A stretch of 20,413 nucleotides of DNA from SOIA01 sp050116035 (GTDB lineage Bacteria; Acidobacteriota; Aminicenantia; Aminicenantales; Aminicenantaceae), in contig JASFPJ010000015.1 of NCBI GenBank assembly GCA_050116035.1, positions 1 through 20,413 of the forward strand. Reading direction: 5' to 3'. Position 1 is the first letter of the stretch; each line of letters starts with the position of its first letter. Shown in pieces: positions 1-7,825 of the stretch. A program made the translations under genes and the position numbers. Below the pieces are notes generated by a model. The model saw only the letters and a program-made list of their open reading frames with translations. It was not told where the DNA came from and made no database searches.

Positions 1-2151
1 ATTGGCCAGCAGGATCCATCTGGAAAACTCTTTGGAAAGAAGGATCACGATACTCGAGACTGTGGCTCCAAGGACCTTTCGAATACCGATCTCTTTAGTT
101 TTCTTTTCAGCCGTAAAAGAAGCGAGTCCGAAAATTCCCAGACAGGAGACAAAAATAGCAACGAACGCAAAGTAACCGAAGATTCTCCCTAATTTTAGTT
201 CGGCCTGGTAGAGGTTCCCGACTCCTTGATCGAGGAAACTGTATTCGTAGGGGTAATCAGGCGCGTAGCTCTCTGATGTCTCTTTAATATATCTGAGGGT
301 ATCCGGAATATTACCGGGCTTTATCTTGATGAATACATATTTCAGCCAGCGGAAATTGCGCGGATTTATGATGAACACATGAGGCATGATCTCCCTGTGC
401 ATGGGAACATGATGGTAATTTTTAACGACGCCGATAATGGTTCCATCATTTCCCCAGAATTTGAGCCGCTGTCCGACCGGGTGTTCCATCCCCATGTATC
501 TGGCAGCTTCTTCATTGACGACATAATTATTTATATCGGCCAAAGTCTCCTTTCTAAAACTGCGGCCATCCACGATTTCCATCTCGAATGTCTCGATATA
601 ATCGAAATGCGAAATAGAGTATCTCACATTGGGTGTTAACTCTGGGTCTTTTCCCTCCCATACCACTCCGCTGGTCTTATAGTCTTCCTCGTAGGGGACC
701 TCCTGTCCTGCCGTGACATTTAAAATGTTGGAATTTTGAAGCAGTTTGCTTTTATAGCTTCCAAACCGATTCAAAAGAGATGGATTAATACGCGTTTTGA
801 TCACAAAGTCTGTCTTGATGCCCAGAGGCCTTTTCTGTATATAGCTCAATTGCTTAAAAACCACTGCCGTGCAGGCAATAAGCAAGACGGAAATGGCGAA
901 CTGACCGACCACTGACACCAGGCGAAACGATGAACGTTTGGACTTCAAACCCAGAGAAGCCTTCAGAGTTTCTACAGGCCGGCTGGATGAGAGGAAGAAG
1001 GCCGGATAGACTCCTGAAATCAATCCCACAGCAAAGATCAGTGCGAATAGGAAAAAATACATCGAATGACTGTGAAGAAGAGAAAACGTGAGCTGTTTGG
1101 AGGTGAGTTCGTTTATGAGCGGAAGGCCAATCTTGACCAAGATGAGAGAAAAAGCAAGCCCCAAAGCAGACATGAAAATGGATTCTCCTAAGAACTGTTG
1201 GATGAGCTCGAGCCGTTTGGCTCCCATAACCTTCCTTAATCCGACTTCTCTGGCTCGATTGGATGAGCTGGCTGTTGCCAGATTCATGTAATTGACACAG
1301 GCGATGAGCAGGATAAAGACAGCAATCATGGAAAATATGTAGACATAGGTCCGGCGCCCAAAATTCAGGTGAACTTGAGTCAACGGCAAAAGATCGGTTT
1401 TTAATTTTCCGGCCTGCTGGTAGGGGCTGTATTTTTTTAACGCTCCGGCAATCTTCCCCTTCAGGTCAGATAAGGAAGCATTTTTGTCGAGGAGCACATA
1501 AGAAGGATCGCTCCAGTTCCAGTTGTTTTCCATTCTGTTGGGCAAAAGCGCAATAAAATCCAGCTGAATATGAGAATTGGAAGGAATGTTTATAACACCC
1601 GAGACGACCAAGTCAGCCCTGTTGTTTAAGGTCAAGACTTTTCCCAGGGGATTACTGTGACCGAAATACTTGGTGGCTATTTTCTCGTTGATGACGATTG
1701 AGTTAGGATTCTGCAAAGCTGTTTCAGGGCGGCCGTGTTCAAACGGAAAAGAGAACATGGAAAAAAAGGAGGAGTCGACGAGATTCACATTATTCTCGTA
1801 AAACTTGATGGGTAGGCCTTCCTCCGGTTGGTATTTGAACGAACATGTCCGCTGATTGCTGAGTTCGTATATCCGGGTGTAATGGATGATCTCAGGAAAC
1901 TCATCCGCCAGGCGAGGGGCCAACGCATAGGGGACATTGGGATCCACTACATCGTTAGGATGGATGATTGTCAGCAGGTACATGTCATCCTTTTTTGTAT
2001 GGAATTTGTCAAAACTCAGCTCATCCTGAATCCAGAGCGTGATCAATATGAAACAGGCCATACCCACGGCTAATCCGAGGGTATTAATACTGGCAAAAAG
2101 CTTTTTTCTCATTATGTTCCTAAAAGCGATCTTAAAGTAGTTTTTCAGCAT
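1..2151 (-). CDS. MacB/FtsX-like ABC transporter permease, C-terminus cut by window edge
   Basis: The reading frame is open from 2157 to the left edge; I checked every codon and found no stop. ATG 2151 is preferred over the in-frame ATG 2157 because GCGAGG lies 6 nt before it. The protein begins MLKNYFKIAFRNIMRKKLF, followed by a first membrane segment (about residues 20-40). Then come a MacB-type periplasmic domain, an FtsX membrane block with the motif ANxxREVGLRKVMGA, a second periplasmic domain, and a second FtsX block with KTKEIGIRKVLGAT. It is a homologue of the permease at 10425-12989. By comparison with that protein about 63 residues are missing beyond the edge. Unlike that paralogue it has no N-terminal prefix domain and no PadR gene directly upstream. 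No ATPase gene is visible. The family includes mechanotransmission permeases and lipoprotein or peptide exporters; the substrate here is unknown. Confidence 0.9.
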   Translation of the reverse strand, partial: MLKNYFKIAFRNIMRKKLFASINTLGLAVGMACFILITLWIQDELSFDKFHTKKDDMYLLTIIHPNDVVDPNVPYALAPRLADEFPEIIHYTRIYELSNQRTCSFKYQPEEGLPIKFYENNVNLVDSSFFSMFSFPFEHGRPETALQNPNSIVINEKIATKYFGHSNPLGKVLTLNNRADLVVSGVINIPSNSHIQLDFIALLPNRMENNWNWSDPSYVLLDKNASLSDLKGKIAGALKKYSPYQQAGKLKTDLLPLTQVHLNFGRRTYVYIFSMIAVFILLIACVNYMNLATASSSNRAREVGLRKVMGAKRLELIQQFLGESIFMSALGLAFSLILVKIGLPLINELTSKQLTFSLLHSHSMYFFLFALIFAVGLISGVYPAFFLSSSRPVETLKASLGLKSKRSSFRLVSVVGQFAISVLLIACTAVVFKQLSYIQKRPLGIKTDFVIKTRINPSLLNRFGSYKSKLLQNSNILNVTAGQEVPYEEDYKTSGVVWEGKDPELTPNVRYSISHFDYIETFEMEIVDGRSFRKETLADINNYVVNEEAARYMGMEHPVGQRLKFWGNDGTIIGVVKNYHHVPMHREIMPHVFIINPRNFRWLKYVFIKIKPGNIPDTLRYIKETSESYAPDYPYEYSFLDQGVGNLYQAELKLGRIFGYFAFVAIFVSCLGIFGLASFTAEKKTKEIGIRKVLGATVSSIVILLSKEFSRWILLAN

Positions 2152-2258
2152 GCTCATCCTCGCTTCTTTATATTAATAGGTAGAAATTGAACGAAACAGA
2201 AGTACAGAGTGATAATTGAATACATGAGAACCTTCATAATGTATATACTGGAATATCC

Positions 2259-2276
2259 AAAAAAGGTTTACCTTTA
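2259..2276 (-). terminator. weak candidate terminator downstream of the HEAT-repeat gene
   Basis: On the minus strand AAAGG-TAAA-CCTTT is followed by three more T, about 80 nt past the HEAT-repeat stop. The stem is only 5 bp, so this is a weak call. The remaining bases of 2152-2353 must hold the permease promoter, but I cannot pick a convincing -35/-10 pair. A TATACTG heptamer at 2244-2250 matches one arm of the PadR-gene operator. Confidence 0.28.
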
Positions 2277-2353
2277 ACAGAAAATCAGGAATACATCGGA
2301 CGCACCCAAAGCATTCGGGTATTCACATGAATATAGAGCGACATAATGCTGGA

Positions 2354-3727
2354 TTAATTTATTTTGGTTTTGTATTTCTCCACAGCTTTTAAAGCTTCTG
2401 GTGTGCCGATCCGTTTTAGAGCTTCAGCCGCCCACATCCGGACTTCTTCGTCTGCATCTTTCAGGGCCACTATCAGTGGTTTTACAGCTCTGTCTGATGG
2501 TATTTTTTCCAATGCCCAGGCAGCCGCACGGCGTTTCTTTGTATTTTTCTCCTTAAGCGCCCGAATGAGCGGCTTAAACGCTTTTTCGGACTGAATCTTC
2601 CCCAGAGCCATGGCGGCCATCCAACCAGTATCCTCTTCCTTAAGAGCCTGTATCAGGGGATTAACCGCTGTTTCGGATTTTATCTCCCCCAGAATCCAAG
2701 CGGCCTCCTCCCGGACATAGCTTTTCTTATTTTTCAATAGTCCAGTCAGCGGCTCGATAACATTCGCGGAGCTGATCCTGGCCAGGGCGACAGCCGCCTC
2801 ATTCCGCACCATCCAGTCACTGTCTTTTAATACTTCAGTCAGCTCTTCCACAGCCCTTTCAGGCTGAACCACACTCAAAATCCGGACCGCCTCCCAACGG
2901 ACAACATTATCATCATCTTTGAGAAGCGGGATAAGATGTTCGAACATGGATTCGCCGATTTTCACCAGCGCTTTAACAGAGTCCTCACGAGCCCCCCAGT
3001 CTTCCTCTCTCAGAGCCATGATTAAGAATTCAGCCTTTTTTTCCGGCCGCAATCTTATGAGATGGGGATAAGTCAGTCTCCGGATGTAACCATCCTTATC
3101 TTTCAACGCTTTCATAAGACCAGCAACCGCTTCATCCGTCCCAATATTCCCGAGTCCAGAGACCGCTCCCATCCGCATTTGAACATTCTCTTCATCTAAG
3201 GCTTTGATGAGAGACGGGACCGCTTTTTCAGATTGAATAGCACCCAGAGCATACGCTGCCCCGAATCGAGGTGGAGGGTTTGATTCCTTATCTTCCAGAA
3301 CCTGAATCAGCGGCTCAACCGCTTTTTCGGGTTTGATCCTCCTCAAGGCCATCGCCGCCTCATACCGGCCGTAATCATGCAATGTTCTATCCTGCACCAT
3401 CTCAATCAAGAGTTCAATCGCTCTCTCTGTTCCCACTTCCCCCAGCGCCCAGGCAATCCTTCTCTGGTGCCATTCAATCCTGTAGGGAGACCATCCGCTC
3501 GTTTCCTTATTCCTCAACATCCTTTTAAGGGGCTCAATGACCGGGTTTCCTATCTCTTTTAAATCTTTGCTCACGCTTCCCCATCCTCCATAACGTAAAC
3601 TCCATAGTTTATTTATGAGCTGATCGATCTTTTCCTGCTCGCTCGATTGACTGTCCCGGGCACATCCATAGATGCACCCCATTACGAGTAGAATAATTCC
3701 AGTAATCATCCTGATTTTATTCTTCAT
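2354..3727 (-). CDS. HEAT-repeat (PBS-lyase type) lipoprotein
   Basis: The 457-residue protein starts with a lipoprotein-type signal (MKNKIRMITGIILLVMGC). Two lipobox cysteines are possible: C18 after VMG, or C22 after IYG, the latter followed by a polar linker. From about residue 35 to the end it consists of about a dozen repeats of roughly 31 residues with the pattern AVxPLIxALKDxxxxVRxxAAxALGxI, typical of E-Z/PBS-lyase HEAT-like repeats. Such solenoids are protein-binding scaffolds; without a phycobilin context a lyase role is not implied. Its ATG lies inside the upstream secreted gene (11-nt overlap). The Shine-Dalgarno-like G run is formed by that gene's Gly-rich C-terminal codons, so translational coupling is likely. 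Probable site: periplasmic face of a membrane. Confidence 0.88.
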   Translation of the reverse strand: MKNKIRMITGIILLVMGCIYGCARDSQSSEQEKIDQLINKLWSLRYGGWGSVSKDLKEIGNPVIEPLKRMLRNKETSGWSPYRIEWHQRRIAWALGEVGTERAIELLIEMVQDRTLHDYGRYEAAMALRRIKPEKAVEPLIQVLEDKESNPPPRFGAAYALGAIQSEKAVPSLIKALDEENVQMRMGAVSGLGNIGTDEAVAGLMKALKDKDGYIRRLTYPHLIRLRPEKKAEFLIMALREEDWGAREDSVKALVKIGESMFEHLIPLLKDDDNVVRWEAVRILSVVQPERAVEELTEVLKDSDWMVRNEAAVALARISSANVIEPLTGLLKNKKSYVREEAAWILGEIKSETAVNPLIQALKEEDTGWMAAMALGKIQSEKAFKPLIRALKEKNTKKRRAAAWALEKIPSDRAVKPLIVALKDADEEVRMWAAEALKRIGTPEALKAVEKYKTKIN

Positions 3728-4769
3728 TTCCGCCCCCTTCCGCAGAGATATTCTCTCTTGTGAAATGTTCTGTGAGCGCTTTATACAGGTTTCCCTCGAA
3801 TACTTTTTCGATCTCTTCTAAGCTTCTCAACCCGAATATGAGCGAGACGGCTAGGGGATCAGCTCTGTAACCAGTATGGCCTTCATAAAAACCATAGCGC
3901 ATGATGTAAAATGGCACCATCTCCCCTGTATGAATATGGCTGAGCATTTTTTGAAAATCTGTCATCTGTTCATCACTCAAGTTTGAGTATCGTTCTTGTA
4001 AAACGGCTTGTTCATCCTTATCGAGTTCAACAGAAAACTCAAGATGATACATCCCCTGGATTTCATCATTGAATATGGAATACTGCCATCCCCGTCCGCC
4101 AGCAGTTATAAGACGCACTTTTCTTTGGTTATACAGAAAATAATCGATGCTGCCTATGGATCGACCGGCACTTCGACTCGTGTAGCCAACCCATCGGGCG
4201 AGATTCCAGACATGAAACAGGGGTTTGGCCATTTGAGGATGAATCAATCCTAATTTCTTGACTAGCCGATTATCTCCTTTCAGGACAGAAATGATATCTT
4301 CCTCTTGGCCCATAAAACCCGCGCCGGATGAACCTCCGGGCCGGCCGCTATCTGTAATTTCTGCGATGGAACGGCCTGTGATCCATCGTGTGTGATCCAG
4401 TTCTAACTCTGAATGCAATCCTATCCTGGCCAATGTCGGAAAATCCTTGGCGTCGACTTCAAGTATGCGGATTTTGTCCCAATCGCTTTCCCTGTAACCG
4501 AGAGATTCACCTTTTTCAACGGTCACGGGTATGAGCGTCCATTTATTGTCTTGAGTGTGCGCCACCAGGACCTCTGTCCCGCCTTTCGTCGTGTAGGGAG
4601 AAGGGAGTTCCGGGCATTGGTCAAATGTATGAGGAAAAAACTTCAAGTATTCTTTTGTTTGGGGATGAGGTTTGATCGGCGTCTCTTGCGATGCTATAGA
4701 AGCCATAGCGGAAATGGCAATGAGTAGAACTACCCGCCGCCACAAACCTTTAATCCTACAGTTTTTCAT
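3717..4769 (-). CDS. secreted protein of unknown family (350 aa)
   Basis: The N-terminus (MKNCRIKGLWRRVVLLIAIS, then AMASIASQ/ET) is a signal peptide with likely cleavage after SQ. I recognise no domain in the mature part. Visible features are a Gly/Ser patch (RPGGSSGAGFMGQEEDI, about residues 143-160), a Trp/Arg/Ser-rich stretch (WNLARWVGYTSRSAGRSIGS, about 188-207) and an acidic C-terminal third ending AEGGGNEE. No catalytic motif stands out. The gene overlaps the HEAT-repeat lipoprotein gene by 11 nt and is transcribed first, so the pair probably works together in the envelope. Its start codon, first nine codons and upstream region are a near-copy of those of the small secreted gene at 7047-7595. 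The Shine-Dalgarno sequence is weak (GTAGATATGCA before ATG). Confidence 0.8.
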   Translation of the reverse strand: MKNCRIKGLWRRVVLLIAISAMASIASQETPIKPHPQTKEYLKFFPHTFDQCPELPSPYTTKGGTEVLVAHTQDNKWTLIPVTVEKGESLGYRESDWDKIRILEVDAKDFPTLARIGLHSELELDHTRWITGRSIAEITDSGRPGGSSGAGFMGQEEDIISVLKGDNRLVKKLGLIHPQMAKPLFHVWNLARWVGYTSRSAGRSIGSIDYFLYNQRKVRLITAGGRGWQYSIFNDEIQGMYHLEFSVELDKDEQAVLQERYSNLSDEQMTDFQKMLSHIHTGEMVPFYIMRYGFYEGHTGYRADPLAVSLIFGLRSLEEIEKVFEGNLYKALTEHFTRENISAEGGGNEE

Positions 4770-4865
4770 TGCATATCTACATCTGAGTTCTTAAATATAT
4801 TATTAGCGCAACGCCATTGAAACACAACTTAAACAATCCTGAAAAATGATTAAGGATCCTGATCC
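4742..4865 (-). repeat. duplicated gene leader, copy A (promoter region plus first 9 codons)
   Basis: These 124 bp align without gaps to 7568-7691 with 19 mismatches (about 85% identity). The copy covers the first nine codons of the 350-aa secreted gene and about 96 bp upstream. Similarity stops sharply at both ends. A promoter candidate is conserved in both copies: TTCAAT (4816-4821), 16 nt, TATATT (4794-4799), all on the minus strand. An alternative is TTGTGT (4822-4827), 16 nt, TAATAA (4800-4805). The conserved blocks include GGATCAG, TTTAAGTTG, TTCAATGGCG and AAGAACTCA. Confidence 0.85.
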
Positions 4866-4884
4866 TTTTTGAGAGGATAATTAA

Positions 4885-4907
4885 AATGAAATAAACGCAA
4901 TTTCATT
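4885..4907. repeat. AT-rich 8-bp inverted repeat between the C69 and 350-aa genes
   Basis: AATGAAAT (4885-4892) and ATTTCATT (4900-4907) are perfect inverted arms around AAACGCA. On the minus strand the right arm runs into TTAATT, so a weak terminator about 170 nt past the C69 stop is possible; an operator upstream of the next gene is the alternative. Apart from this and leader copy A, I see nothing else in 4770-5078. Confidence 0.4.
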
Positions 4908-5078
4908 CAGATGAGCGAAATGGAAGAATTCAGCGTCAGATTCTTGCCAGGTAACCTATCCCCTGATATCGGTCCAGATGTTATGTTAAAATTTTTGTGG
5001 ACAGAACGTAAGAAGGCCAGCCAATTTCTCTACTCCTAATGGAAATCACGGATAATGATCAATTTCACGTTGTTGTGT

Positions 5079-6722
5079 TCAATGCAGCCGTCCGTCCTTT
5101 TTATCTTCGCCCCAGGTTGGCAATTTGAATTGCTTGGGCTTAGATTTTATAACTTCTTTAAGCCATTCCGAAGGATAGCCGACACCGCGCGGGCGTCCTC
5201 TATCATCCTTGACATAGCCGTCGTTGTATTTTGTCAGAAGGTATTCTCCCAATTCGATCCAGCGTTTGACCGCCTGCTCCCCCTGCATGACCGAATAATC
5301 AGTCAAGTATTGGACCATGAGCTCTGGATCTGTTTTGTCTAACTCGAGCGCTATTTTCTCGATCGCCGGTTGAAGGGAGATAAACTGGCCTTCCAGGGCG
5401 GCCTGGACCTTCTGGATGTCTTTGACCATGTAGGAATATTTCAGGTTGGCGATGTTGGCCACAAAATTAAACACCCACCAGGCCGAATCCCATGAAAATT
5501 TTTGGAGGTCGCCGACAGTGAATGGTTTGGGTAAAGCCTGAATGCAGCAGTAGAGAGGAATATAACAGGTCGTGTACGTGTCGTCCACGCCGTACCAGTA
5601 GACACCGCCTATGGCATGAGGAAGCCATCCCCGGGACTGGGAAATGAAAGAAAACCCAGTCTGTTGCGTGGATATGGGACGCTCCCAACTGTATTTGACG
5701 CCGTCCACTTCCCATGTGAGATCTCGGCAGCGCACCGGGCATCCGAATGGCCCGGCATCTATCCCTTTGGTCATGTCAAACTCTGTTCCCTCATAATGGT
5801 CGCGCATGATATTCATCACATCCTGCAAGGAAAGCTTCTGGTCGGGCTTGATCCACAACGGATAAGGCTTGGCGCCTTTTTTGCCGCGCTGGAAATCTGG
5901 GGATATATTTTGAGATGGCGCACTCCGGCGAAACATACTCCAGACTCGGGCGGCACAAGTCCTGAGTGCGGAGGGTTTGGGGGGATCGTAGGCATACCTG
6001 AAGCTGAAAAGTTTCCCGGATTTCTTATTGTAATAACCCTTTTCTTCAGCAAAGGAGATAACGTTTGTGGAGTACATGCAATTTTCAGGATCGTCTAAAG
6101 GGAACTCCCCGATGCGGGACATATTGGCATGGCCGGAAATGTATCCGTCCGGAATCCGTAACGCCACCCAGTGAGCTCCTTTCCCGCCCGGTCCCGGCCC
6201 GATCATCTCCATGATCCAAGCTTCCTCGGTATCAGCGATGGAAAAGGATTCCCCTGTGCTGGCATAGCCGTATTCCTCAACCAATTCAGCCATTACCTTA
6301 ATGGCTTCCCTGGCAGTTTTGGCTCGCTGGAGGGCAAGCCTCATCAAAAAGAAATAGTGGAGAAGTCCGTCCGGGTTTCGCAGTTCCCGGCGGCCACCGA
6401 ACGTGGTTTCACCGATAGCCAGCTGATGTTCATTCATCAAGCCGACAACAGCATAAGTATGGGAGACCTGCCTGACTTCGCCCCTGATCTTGCCGCCTCT
6501 TCCTGTGATTTTGATGGTGGAGCCGGGTTCATGGTCTTGAGCAGGAATGTATTCGAGGTGGGGAAGGAATTCCCCGTCACAGGTATAGGTGATCATGACA
6601 GAGCCGTCTTTTGAGGCTCCCTTTGTCACTAAAAAGCTCGAGCAATTATCCTCGGCCCACTGGTTAACCGACAATAAAATCAAGAATAAAAGGATGGCAG
6701 GCCAAATAATCTTTTGTTTCAT
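5079..6722 (-). CDS. C69-family dipeptidase (Ntn-hydrolase), exported
   Basis: The 547-residue protein has an N-terminal hydrophobic signal (residues 3-20, then NQWAEDNCSSF). It matches peptidase family C69 (PepD-type dipeptidases), in which the Cys of an xCSSFLVxxxAxxDGS block becomes the N-terminal nucleophile after propeptide removal; here that is C27. Further family features are the AxGETTFGG block (about residues 102-110), EYGYASTGESFSIADTEEAWIMEMIG (about 149-174) and GHANMSRIGEFP. Family members hydrolyse dipeptides with broad specificity. The signal implies periplasmic or secreted action. The start is firm: AAAAGGAGG lies 8 nt before the ATG. It is monocistronic by spacing (309 and 324 nt gaps on the two sides). 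Confidence 0.9.
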   Translation of the reverse strand: MKQKIIWPAILLFLILLSVNQWAEDNCSSFLVTKGASKDGSVMITYTCDGEFLPHLEYIPAQDHEPGSTIKITGRGGKIRGEVRQVSHTYAVVGLMNEHQLAIGETTFGGRRELRNPDGLLHYFFLMRLALQRAKTAREAIKVMAELVEEYGYASTGESFSIADTEEAWIMEMIGPGPGGKGAHWVALRIPDGYISGHANMSRIGEFPLDDPENCMYSTNVISFAEEKGYYNKKSGKLFSFRYAYDPPKPSALRTCAARVWSMFRRSAPSQNISPDFQRGKKGAKPYPLWIKPDQKLSLQDVMNIMRDHYEGTEFDMTKGIDAGPFGCPVRCRDLTWEVDGVKYSWERPISTQQTGFSFISQSRGWLPHAIGGVYWYGVDDTYTTCYIPLYCCIQALPKPFTVGDLQKFSWDSAWWVFNFVANIANLKYSYMVKDIQKVQAALEGQFISLQPAIEKIALELDKTDPELMVQYLTDYSVMQGEQAVKRWIELGEYLLTKYNDGYVKDDRGRPRGVGYPSEWLKEVIKSKPKQFKLPTWGEDKKDGRLH

Positions 6723-6766
6723 TGCTAAATCCTCCTTTTAGTATGGATATGAATTCTAAAACTAAA

Positions 6767-6793
6767 AGTATAGCTGGGAACAAAAAAAATCAA
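6767..6793 (-). promoter_or_regulatory. candidate promoter of the C69 dipeptidase gene
   Basis: On the minus strand TTGATT (6788-6793) and TATACT (6767-6772) are separated by 15 nt, short of the 17 nt optimum. The transcript would start near 6760, giving a leader of about 38 nt with the strong Shine-Dalgarno sequence. Confidence 0.42.
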
Positions 6794-6862
6794 GGTGAAT
6801 TCCAGCCAAGGAGTCGCTTTTTGGTCTTTCGATTAACGATATGTGATAAGCTCTGCCTGGTT

Positions 6863-6896
6863 CAATCGGTGTTGACCGGAGTCAAGCACTCGATTG
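6863..6896. other. long intergenic hairpin/dyad upstream of the C69 gene
   Basis: The arms CAATCG-GTG-TTGAC (6863-6876) and GTCAA-G-CAC-T-CGATTG (6881-6896) pair over 14 bp with two single-base bulges around a CGGA tetraloop. It lies about 140 nt upstream of the C69 start and 150 nt downstream of the small secreted gene. No T-run follows on either strand, so it is not a classical intrinsic terminator. An RNA-processing hairpin or protein-binding dyad is possible. Apart from this and the candidate promoter, I see nothing else in 6723-7046. Confidence 0.55.
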
Positions 6897-7046
6897 CACA
6901 AGGCAAGGGGTCAATTTTCGGAAAGTAAAGGACAGGCCAAAAGTGAATCTGTGCTGGAAAATGTAAATCAGTTTTTAAATTTTGTCTACACACACATGAG
7001 CACAGAAATGGCGGGAAATGAAATATTTCACGACTTTTTTCATATA

Positions 7047-7595
7047 CTATATGGAGTATCGATACGGCTTATCTGTAATTTCCATGCTGCCAAGAATGTT
7101 CTTCATTATGTGCATTTGCTGTTCGTAATTTTCCTCCGGACACCAGATCTGGATAATATGGAGAGCGTTTTCTCGCGGATAGGTTTTTGATTTGCCATCC
7201 GGAATCACCGCCAGCAGCATTCGAATGGGTTCTTTATCCATGAAACCGGGAAGATTGTATAACCAGGCCTCACGACCCTTGATCTGAATTTTATCAGGCT
7301 TCCCCTCGAGGACGAGATCTTTCATGTCTGCCATTTTCTCGAGGTATCGAGGGCCGTCCTGTTCGGTCGTTGTGTACCAGAGCATGACGTGCATGCCTGT
7401 GTCGGGATTAAATATTTCATATATCAATTTATCCCCGTGATAAGGATTTTCTTTCCAATTCGCCGGAGCCTCAAATTGAATATTCAGTCTTGGGTGTTTG
7501 TAAACCTCAAGCTCCTGAGCAACTGTCGGATTCATCAAGAACGAGAAAGCGATAAGGCCGGCTAAAAACAAACCTTTAACCAAACAGTTTTTCAT
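7047..7595 (-). CDS. small secreted protein, possibly PsbP/MOG1-like fold
   Basis: The 182-residue protein starts MKNCLVKGLFLAGLIAFSF and has a likely signal cleavage at TVAQ/E (about residue 27). The mature part opens with YKHPRLNIQFEAPANW, resembling the start of PsbP-like domains (FxxPxGFxFxxPxxW). It continues with MLWYTTTEQDGPRYLEKMADM, GREAWLYNLPGF and a C-terminal ENYEQQMHIMKNILGSMEI segment, a common ending of such domains (fluctuating tail helix). The function is unknown; a catalytic role is not evident. GGAG lies 7 nt before the ATG. Its leader is a near-copy of the leader of the 350-aa gene, although the mature proteins are not similar. Confidence 0.82.
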   Translation of the reverse strand: MKNCLVKGLFLAGLIAFSFLMNPTVAQELEVYKHPRLNIQFEAPANWKENPYHGDKLIYEIFNPDTGMHVMLWYTTTEQDGPRYLEKMADMKDLVLEGKPDKIQIKGREAWLYNLPGFMDKEPIRMLLAVIPDGKSKTYPRENALHIIQIWCPEENYEQQMHIMKNILGSMEITDKPYRYSI

Positions 7596-7691
7596 TGTAT
7601 ATCTCCAATTGAGTTCTTACATATATTATTAACATTGCGCCATTGAACTACAACTTAAACAATTCTGAAATATTATTAAGGATTCTGATCC
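7568..7691 (-). repeat. duplicated gene leader, copy B (promoter region plus first 9 codons)
   Basis: This is the partner of copy A, 124 bp, ungapped, with 19 mismatches. It spans the first nine codons of the 182-aa gene and about 96 bp upstream. The promoter candidate on the minus strand is TTCAAT (7642-7647), 16 nt, TATATG (7620-7625). Copy B has the better Shine-Dalgarno sequence (TTGGAG). The mismatches are clustered around 7632-7637, between the putative -10 and -35 elements, which leaves the elements themselves mostly intact. Confidence 0.85.
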
Positions 7692-7825
7692 CAGATATTA
7701 TTCACGAGACAAAAGTCTCATTTTAGACATCCTGCGGGCAATAGCTCTTTCCCCTAAAAATGTAATTATCTTTCTCTAGTTAAGGCTTCCTCAATAATGC
7801 CCTCTTTTTCTTTTTTTTAGTATGC

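Noticed and set aside
7019..7030. Palindrome TGAAATATTTCA just past the small secreted gene
   Set aside because: AT-rich 12-bp palindrome with no U-tract or promoter relation; likely chance.
7706..7719. GAGAC-AAAA-GTCTC hairpin between M61 and the small secreted gene
   Set aside because: Only 5 bp, no convincing T-run on the relevant strand; expected by chance at this length.
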